Source of the DNA: Pseudomonas syringae
GTDB lineage: Bacteria; Pseudomonadota; Gammaproteobacteria; Pseudomonadales; Pseudomonadaceae
Direction of reading: 5' to 3'
DNA length: 64,000 nt
NCBI RefSeq assembly: GCF_021605415.1
Contig: NZ_WKEQ01000007.1
Span: forward strand, 1 to 64,000
The translations under genes and the position numbers were made by a program. Position 1 is the stretch's first letter. Each line of letters begins with the position of its first letter. The notes under the pieces were generated by a model. That model did not search any database, had not been told where the DNA came from, and was given only the letters and a program-made list of their open reading frames with translations. This document shows positions 47,381-56,306 of the stretch, piece after piece.

Positions 47381-48117
47381 GCACGATGCTGACAGTCCGT
47401 GGGCTGCACAAGCGCTTTGGCGATCACGAAGTGGTCAAGGGTGTGGATCTGGACGTCACCGAAGGCGAAGTGGTGGTGATCATCGGCCCCAGCGGTTCGG
47501 GGAAATCCACCTTCATTCGCTGCCTGAACAGCCTGGAGGCACCGTCGGCCGGCAGCGTGGTGATCGGCGACGGCCAGTCGGCCAAGGCTGGGGATCGCAA
47601 GGCGTTGGCCCGGTTGCGCGAAGAAGTCGGCATGGTGTTTCAGGATTACACCCTGTTTCCGCACATGTCGGTGATGGCGAACATGACGCTGGCCCCGGTC
47701 AAGCTCAAACGCGCTTCCAAGGCTCAAGCGCAAAGCACGGCGCTGACGCTGCTTGATCGCGTCGGACTGCGGCACAAGGCCGAGGGCTATCCGTCGGAGC
47801 TGTCGGGGGGGCAGCAACAGCGGGTGGCGATTGTCCGGGCGCTGGCGATGAAACCCAAATTGCTGCTGTTCGACGAGCCGACCTCGGCACTCGACCCGGA
47901 AACCGTCGGCGACGTGCTGAACGTGATGAAGGATCTGGCCGCTGAAGGCATGACCATGATCGTCGTGACCCATGAAATGGGCTTCGCCCGGGAAGTGGCG
48001 GATCGCGTGGTGTTCTTCGACGGCGGAAAGATTGTCGAGATGGGCCCGCCGTCGCAGATTTTTTCCGCGCCGAAAGAGCTGCGCACTCAGCAGTTCTTGC
48101 AGGCGGTCCTTCACTAA
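47377..48117 (+). CDS. ABC importer ATPase A, polar amino acid type
   Basis: 246 residues starting inside the end of the lyase gene (4-base overlap), which suggests translational coupling. Walker A is GPSGSGKST (about 33-41), the signature LSGGQQQR and Walker [13 protein letters not shown]. All catalytic residues are present. It energises uptake with the two permeases. A second, different ATPase follows. Confidence 0.92.
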   Translation: MSTMLTVRGLHKRFGDHEVVKGVDLDVTEGEVVVIIGPSGSGKSTFIRCLNSLEAPSAGSVVIGDGQSAKAGDRKALARLREEVGMVFQDYTLFPHMSVMANMTLAPVKLKRASKAQAQSTALTLLDRVGLRHKAEGYPSELSGGQQQRVAIVRALAMKPKLLLFDEPTSALDPETVGDVLNVMKDLAAEGMTMIVVTHEMGFAREVADRVVFFDGGKIVEMGPPSQIFSAPKELRTQQFLQAVLH

Positions 48118-48141
48118 CACCCCGCGTCGAAGAGGTTGTTC

Positions 48142-48906
48142 ATGACTCAAGTCAGCCGTAAACCGTTGGGCGTTGAAGGCATGGTCCAGATGTCCGGCGT
48201 TCACAAATGGTATGGGCAATTCCACGTCCTCAAGGACATCCATCTGAACGTGCGCCAAGGCGAGCGAATTGTGCTGTGCGGCCCGTCGGGGTCGGGCAAG
48301 TCGACCACCATTCGTTGCCTCAATCGCCTGGAAGAACACCAGAAGGGCAGCATCATTGTCGATGGCGTGGAGCTGACCGACGACCTTAAGCAGATCGAGA
48401 GCATTCGCCGCGAAGTCGGCATGGTCTTCCAGCATTTCAACCTGTTCCCGCACCTGACCATTTTGCAGAACTGCACCCTCGCACCGATGTGGGTGCGCAA
48501 GATGCCGCGCAGGCAGGCCGAGGAAATTGCCATGCATTATCTGGAGCGCGTGCGCATTCCGGAGCAGGCGCACAAATACCCGGGCCAGCTCTCGGGCGGT
48601 CAACAACAGCGTGTGGCCATTGCCCGCGCCCTGTGCATGAAACCGAAAATCATGCTGTTCGACGAGCCCACTTCAGCGCTCGATCCAGAAATGGTCAAGG
48701 AAGTGCTCGACACCATGATCAGCCTGGCCGAAGACCAAATGACCATGCTTTGCGTCACCCATGAAATGGGCTTTGCCCGAACCGTGGCCAACCGCGTGAT
48801 CTTCATGGATCAGGGCGAAATCGTTGAACAGGCGCCGCCGGACGTGTTCTTCGACAACCCGCAAAACGAGCGCACCCAGCGCTTCCTCAGCCAGATCCTG
48901 CATTGA
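48142..48906 (+). CDS. ABC importer ATPase B, polar amino acid type
   Basis: 254 residues from ATG 48142, six bases after AGAGG; a TTG at 48136 is also in frame. Walker [10 protein letters not shown], signature LSGGQQQR and Walker [13 protein letters not shown] are all intact, so it is not a decayed copy. Together with ATPase A it either forms a heterodimer or serves another permease. The two differ noticeably outside the motifs, so they are not a recent duplication. Confidence 0.9.
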   Translation: MTQVSRKPLGVEGMVQMSGVHKWYGQFHVLKDIHLNVRQGERIVLCGPSGSGKSTTIRCLNRLEEHQKGSIIVDGVELTDDLKQIESIRREVGMVFQHFNLFPHLTILQNCTLAPMWVRKMPRRQAEEIAMHYLERVRIPEQAHKYPGQLSGGQQQRVAIARALCMKPKIMLFDEPTSALDPEMVKEVLDTMISLAEDQMTMLCVTHEMGFARTVANRVIFMDQGEIVEQAPPDVFFDNPQNERTQRFLSQILH

Positions 48907-48951
48907 TCTGTTGAGACAAAAGTAGACCCGAAACTGCAAGACACCGTGGGG

Positions 48952-48993
48952 AGTTTCCGACTCAGCCGCTGGGGCGGCTGTTGCTCGGAAACT
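48952..48993 (+). promoter_or_regulatory. Two-layer hairpin between the ATPase and porin genes
   Basis: Outer stem AGTTTCCGA (48952-48960) with TCGGAAACT (48985-48993), inner stem CAGCCGC (48963-48969) with GCGGCTG (48974-48980), loop TGGG. It is followed by ACGTTTTCAT. It lies in a 121-base gap, 34 bases before the porin start, and may be a weak terminator of the importer operon or a leader structure of the porin. Confidence 0.55.
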
Positions 48994-49027
48994 GACGTTT
49001 TCATAAAAAAAGCCAGGAGCACAACAC

Positions 49028-50374
49028 ATGTACAAGCAAACGATGACGGCGGTGCTCGCGCTGGCCGGTTTGTCCTCAATCGGCGTTCACGCCGCCGATG
49101 CCGCACCGCAAGGTTTCATCGAGGGCAGCAAGGCCAGCGTCAGTTCTCGCACGATGTATTTCAACAACGACAATCGGGTCGGCGGCGCCGATCAGAAAGA
49201 GACGGCCGAAGGTCTTTTGTTCAATTACCTGTCCGGCTACACCCAAGGCACAATCGGCTTCGGTGTCGATGCTCAGGCCCTGGTGGGGATTCATCTGGAT
49301 GGCGGCAAGGGGCATCACCCGGACAGCAATACTTTTTTCCCCAGCGACTCCGACGGTTCGGCTGAAAAGTCATGGAGCCGTGGTGGTGCCAACGTCAAGG
49401 CGAAGCTGTCGAAAACCGAGTTGAAGATCGGTAGCGCGCTGCAACCGAGCCTGCCGATTCTGGTCGCCAACGATGGTCGTCTGCTGCCGCAAACCTTCCA
49501 GGGCGGCATGCTCTCTTCGAAAGAATTCGATGGCGTGACGGTCAACGCCGGCAAGATCACCCAAGCCGCCGGGCGTGCCTCCAGCAACTGGGCCGGGCTG
49601 TCGATTGCCGGGGCGACGCAGGAGTCGAACAACTTCCAGTACGGTGGTGTGGACTGGAAGATCACCAAAGACTTGACCGTCCAGGCCTACCATTCGCAAC
49701 TGGAGGACTTCTACAAACAGACGTTCCTCGGCCTGGTGCATGTCTATCCGATCAGTGAAGGGCAAACGTTCAAGACTGACCTGCGCTACTTCGACAGCCG
49801 TTCCGATGGCAAGAACGGTCAGGCTGGATACGCCTTCAATAACAACAACGGCTACGCCAAGAATGCCAACGAGGTCGATAACAAGACCTGGAGCGCGATG
49901 TTCACCTATGCCTTGGGTGGTCACGCGTTGACACTCGGCCATCAGCGTGTGAACGACGATGGCGGCTTCGTGTACATGAGCAACGGCAACATCACCGACA
50001 GCCGTGGGCGCAATGAAGGCGAGGGTGGTTCGAGTTTCTATCTGTTCACCGACAGCATGATCAACCAGTTCGTCCGCGCCGGTGAAAACACCACGTTCGG
50101 CCAGTACACCTATGACTTCACTGGCCTCGGTGTGCCGGGTCTGAAGGCCGGCATCGCTTATCTGCACGGCGATAACATCAAGGACATCGGTAACGGTGGC
50201 GATCACTCCGAGTGGGAGCGCGACATGCGCATCGACTACGTCGTGCAGACCGGCCCGCTGAAGAACTTCGGCGCGACCCTGCGTCATGGTGTCTATCGCG
50301 GCGACGATTCGGGCTCGGTGCGTGATACCGATCAAACCCGTTTGATCTTCAACTACACCTACAACTTTCTGTAA
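49028..50374 (+). CDS. OprD-family outer membrane porin
   Basis: 448 residues. Signal peptide MYKQTMTAVLALAGLSSIGVHA (about 1-22), then the OprD start APQGFIEGSKASVSSRTMYFNND. Ends in NYTYNFL, the C-terminal Phe typical of beta-barrels; aromatic-alternating strands occur throughout. OprD/OccD porins import small carboxylated compounds such as basic amino acids. Its position after the importer and lyase genes suggests it lets the same substrate cross the outer membrane. CAGGAGC lies before the ATG. Confidence 0.92.
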   Translation: MYKQTMTAVLALAGLSSIGVHAADAAPQGFIEGSKASVSSRTMYFNNDNRVGGADQKETAEGLLFNYLSGYTQGTIGFGVDAQALVGIHLDGGKGHHPDSNTFFPSDSDGSAEKSWSRGGANVKAKLSKTELKIGSALQPSLPILVANDGRLLPQTFQGGMLSSKEFDGVTVNAGKITQAAGRASSNWAGLSIAGATQESNNFQYGGVDWKITKDLTVQAYHSQLEDFYKQTFLGLVHVYPISEGQTFKTDLRYFDSRSDGKNGQAGYAFNNNNGYAKNANEVDNKTWSAMFTYALGGHALTLGHQRVNDDGGFVYMSNGNITDSRGRNEGEGGSSFYLFTDSMINQFVRAGENTTFGQYTYDFTGLGVPGLKAGIAYLHGDNIKDIGNGGDHSEWERDMRIDYVVQTGPLKNFGATLRHGVYRGDDSGSVRDTDQTRLIFNYTYNFL

Positions 50375-50538
50375 GTCAGCTGCGCCAAGCCCTGCCCCTT
50401 TTCGGGATAACTCTGCATCGAGTTTCTCGAAGGCTTAACGCTGAGTTGAACAATCAAACGTAATTTGCAAGTGGTCGATAAGGGTCAATAAGAACTTGTG
50501 AGTCGGCCACGCTCTTTGTGCCAGGACGAGCCGACACG

Positions 50539-52431
50539 ATGACGATCTCTTTGAACTTCAGCCAGAAAATCCTTTTGGCTGCGGGCCTGGTGGTGGCCCT
50601 GACTTTTTCCGGTTTTACCGTCTTCAATGATTACCAACAGCGCGAAGGGATTCGCACCCAGACCGCCGCGACGCTCGACGACGTCGGCGCGCTGATCGCC
50701 AGCAATTTGCAGACGTGGCTCAACAGCCGCATGCAGCTGGTTGAATCAATGTCCCAGCAAATCGCGCGTAGCGGGGCCGACGCCGAATCGCTCACCGGCA
50801 CCTTCAGTCTGCCGGTCTACACCGGCAACTTTCAGTCCAGTTACTTCGGCAGTCTGGAAGGCAAGATGTTCTCCGTACCGGCCCGCGAACGCCCGAAGGA
50901 TTTCGATCCGCGCAGCCGTGCCTGGTACAAGTCCGCCGCCTCGGCAAACAGCACGGTCGTCACCGAACCCTATGTCGCCGTCTCCTCCGGCAAAACCGTG
51001 ATCACGGTGGCCTCGCCGGTACGGCGCAACGGCACGATGTTGGGTGTGATGGGCGCCGACTATGATCTGGCGCAGGTCAGCGGGATCATCAACGCACTGG
51101 ATTTCAATGGCCATGGCCGCGCTTTTCTGGTGAGTGGCGAGGGCAAGATCCTGATTCACCCGGATGCGAAGCGGGTACTCAAGAGCCTTGGCGATGTTTA
51201 TCCTCTAGGCGCTCCTGCGCTTCGCGAAGGCCTTCAGCAAGTCCATGACGACGGCAAGGCGCAGTTTCTTCTGTTCACGCATCTGGACGGTGTGCCGTCC
51301 GCCAACTGGTATGTGGCCGTGGTTCTTGATGAGGACGCCGCGTTTGCCATGCTCAATGAAACCCGCTCTTCGGCGCTGGTGGCGATGGTCATTGCGGTGG
51401 TGGTGATCATTGCCTTGCTGGGATTGTTGATCCGCGTCCTGATGATCCCGTTGCACACCATGGGCCGCGCCATGCAGGACATCGCCGACGGTGAAGGCGA
51501 CCTGACCCTGCGCCTCGCCGTACATGGTCGGGACGAATTCGGCGCCCTCGCGGCGTCATTCAACAAATTCGTCGAACGCATCCACGAGTCGATCCGCGAA
51601 GTGTCGTCTGCCACGGCCCATGTCAGCGAAGTCACGCTGAGCGTCGTCGATGCTTCGAATGCCTCGATGCGCAACACCGATCAACAGGCCAGCCGCACCA
51701 GCAGCGTGGCGGCCGCGATCAACGAACTGGGCGCGGCAGCCCAGGAAATCGCACAAAATGCAGCGCTTGCCTCGCAACATTCGAGCGCCGCACGGGGCCT
51801 TGCCGTCGAAGGCCAGCAAGTGGTCGAAGAGACGATTGGCAGCCTGCAACGTCTCACGGCGAAGATCAGCGATTCCAGCACCAACATTGAGGCGCTGAAC
51901 GTCAACACGGTGAACATCGGGCAGATCCTCGAGGTAATCACCAGCATTTCCCAGCAAACCAACCTGCTGGCGCTCAACGCCGCCATCGAAGCCGCACGCG
52001 CCGGTGAAGCAGGGCGCGGCTTCGCGGTGGTTGCTGACGAAGTACGCAACCTGGCCCACCGCACCCAGGAATCGGCGCAGCAAGTGCAGACACTTATCGA
52101 AGAACTGCAACACGGCGCACGCCAGGCCGTTTCGATGATGCACGAGAGCCAGAGCCAGAGCGAAACCAGCGCTGGCATCGCCGACCAGGCCGGCAGTCGG
52201 CTCGGCAGCGTGACCCAGCGCATCGGTGAAATCGACGGCATGAACCAGTCGGTGGCAACGGCCACGGAAGAACAGACCGCGGTCGTCGAATCGATCAATC
52301 AAGACATCACCGACATCAACACCCTGAATCAGCAAGGCGTGGAAAACCTGCAAACCACGTTGCAGGCCTGCACGGATCTGGAGCGGCAGGTGGGTCGGCT
52401 AAAGCATTTGGTGGGGAGTTTTCGGATTTGA
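50539..52431 (+). CDS. Methyl-accepting chemotaxis protein with dCache ligand domain
   Basis: 630 residues from ATG 50539; a GTG at 50518 extends the frame by seven residues of poor quality. N-terminal helix [14 protein letters not shown] (about 10-30), periplasmic dCache_1 domain (about 35-275), second membrane helix (about 280-305, [19 protein letters not shown]), HAMP and the signalling tip [21 protein letters not shown]. The dCache has [16 protein letters not shown] and GVMGADYD, a pattern matching amino-acid-binding receptors of the PctA type. This fits the neighbouring importer and porin. It lies between the porin and a second LysR gene and has its own terminator. Confidence 0.9.
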   Translation: MTISLNFSQKILLAAGLVVALTFSGFTVFNDYQQREGIRTQTAATLDDVGALIASNLQTWLNSRMQLVESMSQQIARSGADAESLTGTFSLPVYTGNFQSSYFGSLEGKMFSVPARERPKDFDPRSRAWYKSAASANSTVVTEPYVAVSSGKTVITVASPVRRNGTMLGVMGADYDLAQVSGIINALDFNGHGRAFLVSGEGKILIHPDAKRVLKSLGDVYPLGAPALREGLQQVHDDGKAQFLLFTHLDGVPSANWYVAVVLDEDAAFAMLNETRSSALVAMVIAVVVIIALLGLLIRVLMIPLHTMGRAMQDIADGEGDLTLRLAVHGRDEFGALAASFNKFVERIHESIREVSSATAHVSEVTLSVVDASNASMRNTDQQASRTSSVAAAINELGAAAQEIAQNAALASQHSSAARGLAVEGQQVVEETIGSLQRLTAKISDSSTNIEALNVNTVNIGQILEVITSISQQTNLLALNAAIEAARAGEAGRGFAVVADEVRNLAHRTQESAQQVQTLIEELQHGARQAVSMMHESQSQSETSAGIADQAGSRLGSVTQRIGEIDGMNQSVATATEEQTAVVESINQDITDINTLNQQGVENLQTTLQACTDLERQVGRLKHLVGSFRI

Positions 52432-52469
52432 GTGCTCAATATCAGCTGCTGCGTTGCAGGTTGGCGAAG

Positions 52470-52490
52470 GAGGCTGTAATAAACAGCCTT
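52470..52490 (+). terminator. Terminator after the chemoreceptor gene
   Basis: AAGGCTGT-like arms: AGGCTGT (52471-52477) with ACAGCCT (52483-52489), loop AATAA, then TTGT. It lies 39 bases after the stop. Confidence 0.75.
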
Positions 52491-52532
52491 TGTCCCACTC
52501 GCCAATGACCATTGCCCCACAGGAGTTGATGG

Positions 52533-53444
52533 ATGGACCGCTTCCAGGAAATGCAGGTCTTCACCACCGTCGCCCAGGAGCAGGGCTTTTCGGCGGCGGC
52601 GCGGCGCTTGGGGTTGTCAGCGGCCAGCGTCACCCGGGCGGTGGCGGCGCTCGAGTTGCGGATCGGCACGCAGTTGCTGATTCGCACCACGCGCAGCGTG
52701 CATGTCAGCGAGGCCGGTCAGCGTTATCTGGAGGATTGTCGCAGGATCCTCGCCGAGGTGCAGGAAGCCGAGGATTCGGCGGCGGGCAGTCACGCCCAGC
52801 CTCGTGGGCAACTGACGGTGACGGCGCCGGTGCTGTTCGGCGAAATGTTTGTCACGCCGATAATGGCCAGTTTCTTGACCCAGTATCCCGACGTGACGAT
52901 CAACGCGCTGTTGCTTGACCGGATCGTGAACATGGTCGATGAAGGCATCGATGTGGCGGTGCGTATTGGCGACCTGCCAGACAGTAACCAGCACGCTGTT
53001 CGGGTCGGTGAAGTACGACGGGTGGTCTGCGGTTCGCCGGATTGTTTTGCCCGCCACGGTCGGCCGACCCATCCGCAGGATCTGGCGCGGATGCCGATGG
53101 TGGCGACGTCGGCCATCGGGCAGATGCGCAACTGGCCATTTATTGAAAACGGTGAAGTCATCAGTGTCCGCCCAGAGCCGAGACTGGTGGTGACCGCCAA
53201 TCAAGCGGCCATCAACGCCGCCAGCCTGGGCCTTGGGCTGACTCGAATCCTTTCTTACCAAGTGGCGAGCAAAGTCGCGAGCGGTGAACTGGAAATTGTC
53301 CTCGCCGACTTCGAGCTGCCGCCGCTGCCGATTCATGTGGTGTACCAGGGGGGACGCAAGGCGCCAACGCGAGTACGCAGCTTTGTCGACTTCACGGCGA
53401 AAGCCCTGCGTGAACACATGGCATTATTTCCTGCGCTGAAATAA
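52533..53444 (+). CDS. LysR-family transcriptional regulator
   Basis: 303 residues. The N-terminal HTH reads MDRFQEMQVFTTVAQEQGFS with AAARRLGLSAASVTRAVAALE (about 1-42), of the CrgA-like subgroup. The effector-binding domain follows with no odd features. It stands upstream of the glutathione transferase and flavin/iron-sulphur oxidoreductase genes on the same strand and may control them, as LysR genes with same-strand targets sometimes do. The effector is unknown. Confidence 0.88.
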   Translation: MDRFQEMQVFTTVAQEQGFSAAARRLGLSAASVTRAVAALELRIGTQLLIRTTRSVHVSEAGQRYLEDCRRILAEVQEAEDSAAGSHAQPRGQLTVTAPVLFGEMFVTPIMASFLTQYPDVTINALLLDRIVNMVDEGIDVAVRIGDLPDSNQHAVRVGEVRRVVCGSPDCFARHGRPTHPQDLARMPMVATSAIGQMRNWPFIENGEVISVRPEPRLVVTANQAAINAASLGLGLTRILSYQVASKVASGELEIVLADFELPPLPIHVVYQGGRKAPTRVRSFVDFTAKALREHMALFPALK

Positions 53445-53548
53445 TCGATTGCGTTTGCTGGTAATTCTCTTGATTCGTCGCTGGGTAGATGATCGCTGCC
53501 ATCGGTGCCGTCACTCCTGAACGGCCCCCACACCCAGCGGAGCCGACC

Positions 53549-54175
53549 ATGCAAGCGATCAAACTGTACAACTTTCCACGTTCCGGCCACGCCCATCGCG
53601 TGGAGTTGATGCTGTCGTTACTGCAATTGCCGACCGAGCTGATTTTTGTCGACCTGGCCAAGGGCGAACACAAGCAGCCCGCCTACCTCGCGATCAATGC
53701 TTTCGGCCAAGTGCCGGCCATCGATGACGGTGGTGTGGTGCTGGCTGACTCCAACGCGATCCTGGTGTATCTGGCGCAAAAGTATGGCAATGGCCGTTGG
53801 CTGCCGGCCGATCCGGTTGGCGCAGCGCGTGTGCAGCGCTGGTTGTCGGCAGCGGCGGGGCCGATTGCCTTTGGTCCGGCGGCGGCGCGATTGATCACTG
53901 TGTTCGGCGCCAAGCTCAACGCTGAAGAAGTCATCGCCCGTGCGCACACCCTGCTCAACGTGATGGAACAGGAACTGGCAAAAACCCCTTATCTGGCCGG
54001 CGACGAGCCAACCATCGCCGACGTTTCGGCCTACAGTTACATCGCTCACGCACCGGAAGGCAACGTGTCGCTGGACGATTACGCCAACGTCCGCGCCTGG
54101 CTGGCGCGAGTAGAAGCCTTGCCCGGTTTTGTCGGCATGCCGCGCACGGTAGTCGGTCTGCAAACCACTGCCTGA
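53549..54175 (+). CDS. Glutathione S-transferase family protein
   Basis: 208 residues from ATG 53549, six bases after GGAG. N-terminal thioredoxin-like domain: [20 protein letters not shown], with [16 protein letters not shown] as the glutathione-contact region. The C-terminal alpha-helical domain ends with [20 protein letters not shown]. Ser and Arg near residues 12-13 could activate glutathione. It precedes an oxidoreductase gene by 53 bases including a terminator-like hairpin. Substrate unknown. Confidence 0.88.
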   Translation: MQAIKLYNFPRSGHAHRVELMLSLLQLPTELIFVDLAKGEHKQPAYLAINAFGQVPAIDDGGVVLADSNAILVYLAQKYGNGRWLPADPVGAARVQRWLSAAAGPIAFGPAAARLITVFGAKLNAEEVIARAHTLLNVMEQELAKTPYLAGDEPTIADVSAYSYIAHAPEGNVSLDDYANVRAWLARVEALPGFVGMPRTVVGLQTTA

Positions 54176-54183
54176 AAAACCTC

Positions 54184-54202
54184 CGCCCGGCGTGTCCGGG
54201 CG
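54184..54202 (+). terminator. Hairpin between the glutathione transferase and the oxidoreductase genes
   Basis: CGCCCGG (54184-54190) pairs with CCGGGCG (54196-54202), loop CGTGT, followed by TTTCACTT. It could act as a weak terminator or attenuator inside this pair of genes. Confidence 0.6.
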
Positions 54203-54228
54203 TTTCACTTTGGCTGGGGAGAACCGTT

Positions 54229-56259
54229 ATGGAACGTTCACCATGGCATGCCGGCGAACAGCAGTTGCAGACCCGCGTCGGCGTTGCCGAACGCATGGAG
54301 AGTTTCGGGCGCAAGGTCATTCGCACCTGGATGCCGGATCAGCACCGTGAGTTTTATCGGCAACTGCCGTTCATGCTGTACGGCGCCGTGGATGCCGACG
54401 GTTTTCCCTGGGCCAGCGTGCTCGAAGGCGCGCCCGGTTTTGCCCATTCATCAGACCCGCAACACATGCAGTTCAACAGCCTTCCGGCCACTGACGACCC
54501 GGCGCAGATCCGGGCCGACGCGGCAATCGGTCTGCTTGGCATCGAATTGCACAGCCGGCGGCGCAATCGACTGAATGGCCATGTCGGCAACCTGAATGCA
54601 CAGGGTTTCGACTTGAAGGTTGACCAAGCCTTCGGCAATTGCCCGCAGTACATTCAGCTTCGCCAGTTCGAGCGCGTCCCGTTGAGCGACCCGGCAACAC
54701 GCCCGGCCCGGCACCTGGATGCACTGGACGACCAAGCACGCCAGATGATTGCCGACGCCGACACGTTTTTTGTCGCCAGTTATGTAGATGTCGACGGCGA
54801 GCGTTCGGTGGACGTGTCCCATCGCGGTGGCCAGATCGGTTTTGTCCGGGTGCAGGGCAATCGCCTGACCATCCCGGATTTCGCCGGCAACCTGCATTTC
54901 AACACCCTCGGCAATCTGCTGCTCAACCCTCGGGCAGGCTTGCTGTTCATCGACTTTTCCACAGGCGATGTGCTGCAACTGAGCGGCCGTACCGAGATTA
55001 TTCTCGACGGCCCGGAAATTGAAGCTTTCCAGGGCGCCGAACGGTTGTGGACATTCGAAGTGGAGAAACTGGTGCGGCGCCCGGCGGCACTGGCGTTGCG
55101 CTGGCGCTTTGACGGAATGTCGCCGACCAGTCTGCTGACCGGCACCTGGCCTCAGGCCGAAGCGCGTTTGCAGGCCAAGGCATTGGGCGACAGGTGGCGG
55201 CCATTGCGGGTGACGCGCATCGAAGCGGAAAGCCGCAGCATTCGTTCGATTTATCTGGAGCCTGCCGATGAGGCGGGCGCGCCGATGTTCCAGGCCGGTC
55301 AGCATCTACCGCTGCGCTTCACGATCAATGGCGAGGTACACATCCGCACCTACAGTTTGTCGAGCGCACCGTCGGATGAGTTTTTGCGCATCAGCGTAAA
55401 ACGCGAAGGCGTGGTGTCGACGCACTTGCATGAAAACCTGCAAGTCGGCGATGTCCTGGAGGCGCGGGCGCCGCAAGGGCATTTCACGGTGCAAGCCCTT
55501 GAGCGGCGGCCGCTGGTGCTGTTGGCAGCCGGGGTCGGCATCACGCCGTTGCTGTCGATGCTGCGCGAGGTGGTTTATCAAGGGCTGCGCACCCGAAGCA
55601 TACGTCCCACCTGGCTGTTGCAAGGATCACGAACCCTGGCCGACCAGCCATTTCGCGCCGAGCTGGATCGTCTGCTGGAAACTGCCGGTGATGCGGTGCG
55701 CGTGCTGCGGGTGCTCAGCCAGCCTGAGCCCGATGTGCTGGAAGGCGAAGATTTCGATTTCATGGGCCGCGTGGATGCGGCGTTGCTGCAAAACCTGCTG
55801 AACGTCGAAGACTACGATCAGGTGGATTTCGTCGTGTGCGGGCCGGGTGCCTTTACCCAGGGACTGTACGACGGCCTGCGCGAACTCAACGTCGCCGATG
55901 CTCGGATTCACGCGGAAACGTTTGGTCCTTCGACCTTGCGGCGTCAGGCGGATCCGGATGCGATCGTCATCGAGCAACCGCCCGCCGCCACCGTTTCAGT
56001 CCCCGTCATGTTCGAGCGCTCAGCGAAAGAAGCGCGCTGGCAACCAGACGGCGGCAGTTTGCTTGAACTGGCGGAAAGCCGTGGTTTACGTCCGGAATAC
56101 AGCTGCCGGGGCGGATCGTGCGGCACCTGCCGGACGCGACTGGTCAGCGGCGCGGTGAATTATCCACAGCCTCCGGCCGAAATCCCGGAAGAAGGACACG
56201 TGCTGATCTGCTGCGCGATCCCGGCACAAAGCGAACAGCCGCTGATCCTGGATCTCTAA
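54229..56259 (+). CDS. Three-domain flavin / NAD / [2Fe-2S] oxidoreductase (PNPOx-like + ferredoxin reductase)
   Basis: 676 residues. An N-terminal split-barrel FMN-binding domain of the pyridoxamine-phosphate oxidase type (about 30-300) is followed by a ferredoxin-NADP reductase module: HIRTYSLSS (about 370, FAD), GVGITPLLSML (NAD(P)) and CGPGAFTQ. A plant-type ferredoxin tail has CRGGSCGTCRTRL with four Cys spaced as in [2Fe-2S] clusters. The parts form a chain from NAD(P)H to a terminal FMN-like centre. A perfect DnaA box (56160-56168) lies near its end. The physiological substrate is unknown. Confidence 0.85.
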   Translation: MERSPWHAGEQQLQTRVGVAERMESFGRKVIRTWMPDQHREFYRQLPFMLYGAVDADGFPWASVLEGAPGFAHSSDPQHMQFNSLPATDDPAQIRADAAIGLLGIELHSRRRNRLNGHVGNLNAQGFDLKVDQAFGNCPQYIQLRQFERVPLSDPATRPARHLDALDDQARQMIADADTFFVASYVDVDGERSVDVSHRGGQIGFVRVQGNRLTIPDFAGNLHFNTLGNLLLNPRAGLLFIDFSTGDVLQLSGRTEIILDGPEIEAFQGAERLWTFEVEKLVRRPAALALRWRFDGMSPTSLLTGTWPQAEARLQAKALGDRWRPLRVTRIEAESRSIRSIYLEPADEAGAPMFQAGQHLPLRFTINGEVHIRTYSLSSAPSDEFLRISVKREGVVSTHLHENLQVGDVLEARAPQGHFTVQALERRPLVLLAAGVGITPLLSMLREVVYQGLRTRSIRPTWLLQGSRTLADQPFRAELDRLLETAGDAVRVLRVLSQPEPDVLEGEDFDFMGRVDAALLQNLLNVEDYDQVDFVVCGPGAFTQGLYDGLRELNVADARIHAETFGPSTLRRQADPDAIVIEQPPAATVSVPVMFERSAKEARWQPDGGSLLELAESRGLRPEYSCRGGSCGTCRTRLVSGAVNYPQPPAEIPEEGHVLICCAIPAQSEQPLILDL

Positions 56260-56274
56260 CAACGCCGAACCCCC

Positions 56275-56303
56275 TGTAGGAGCAGCCTGCGGCAGCTCCT
56301 ACA
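56275..56303. repeat. Pseudomonas REP element / bidirectional terminator
   Basis: TGTAGGAGC (56275-56283) pairs with GCTCCTACA (56295-56303); an inner GCC/GGC stem leaves the loop TGC. This is the Pseudomonas fluorescens-type repetitive extragenic palindrome. It separates the convergent oxidoreductase and wbpZ genes and probably terminates both. Confidence 0.85.
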
Positions 56304-56306
56304 AGG

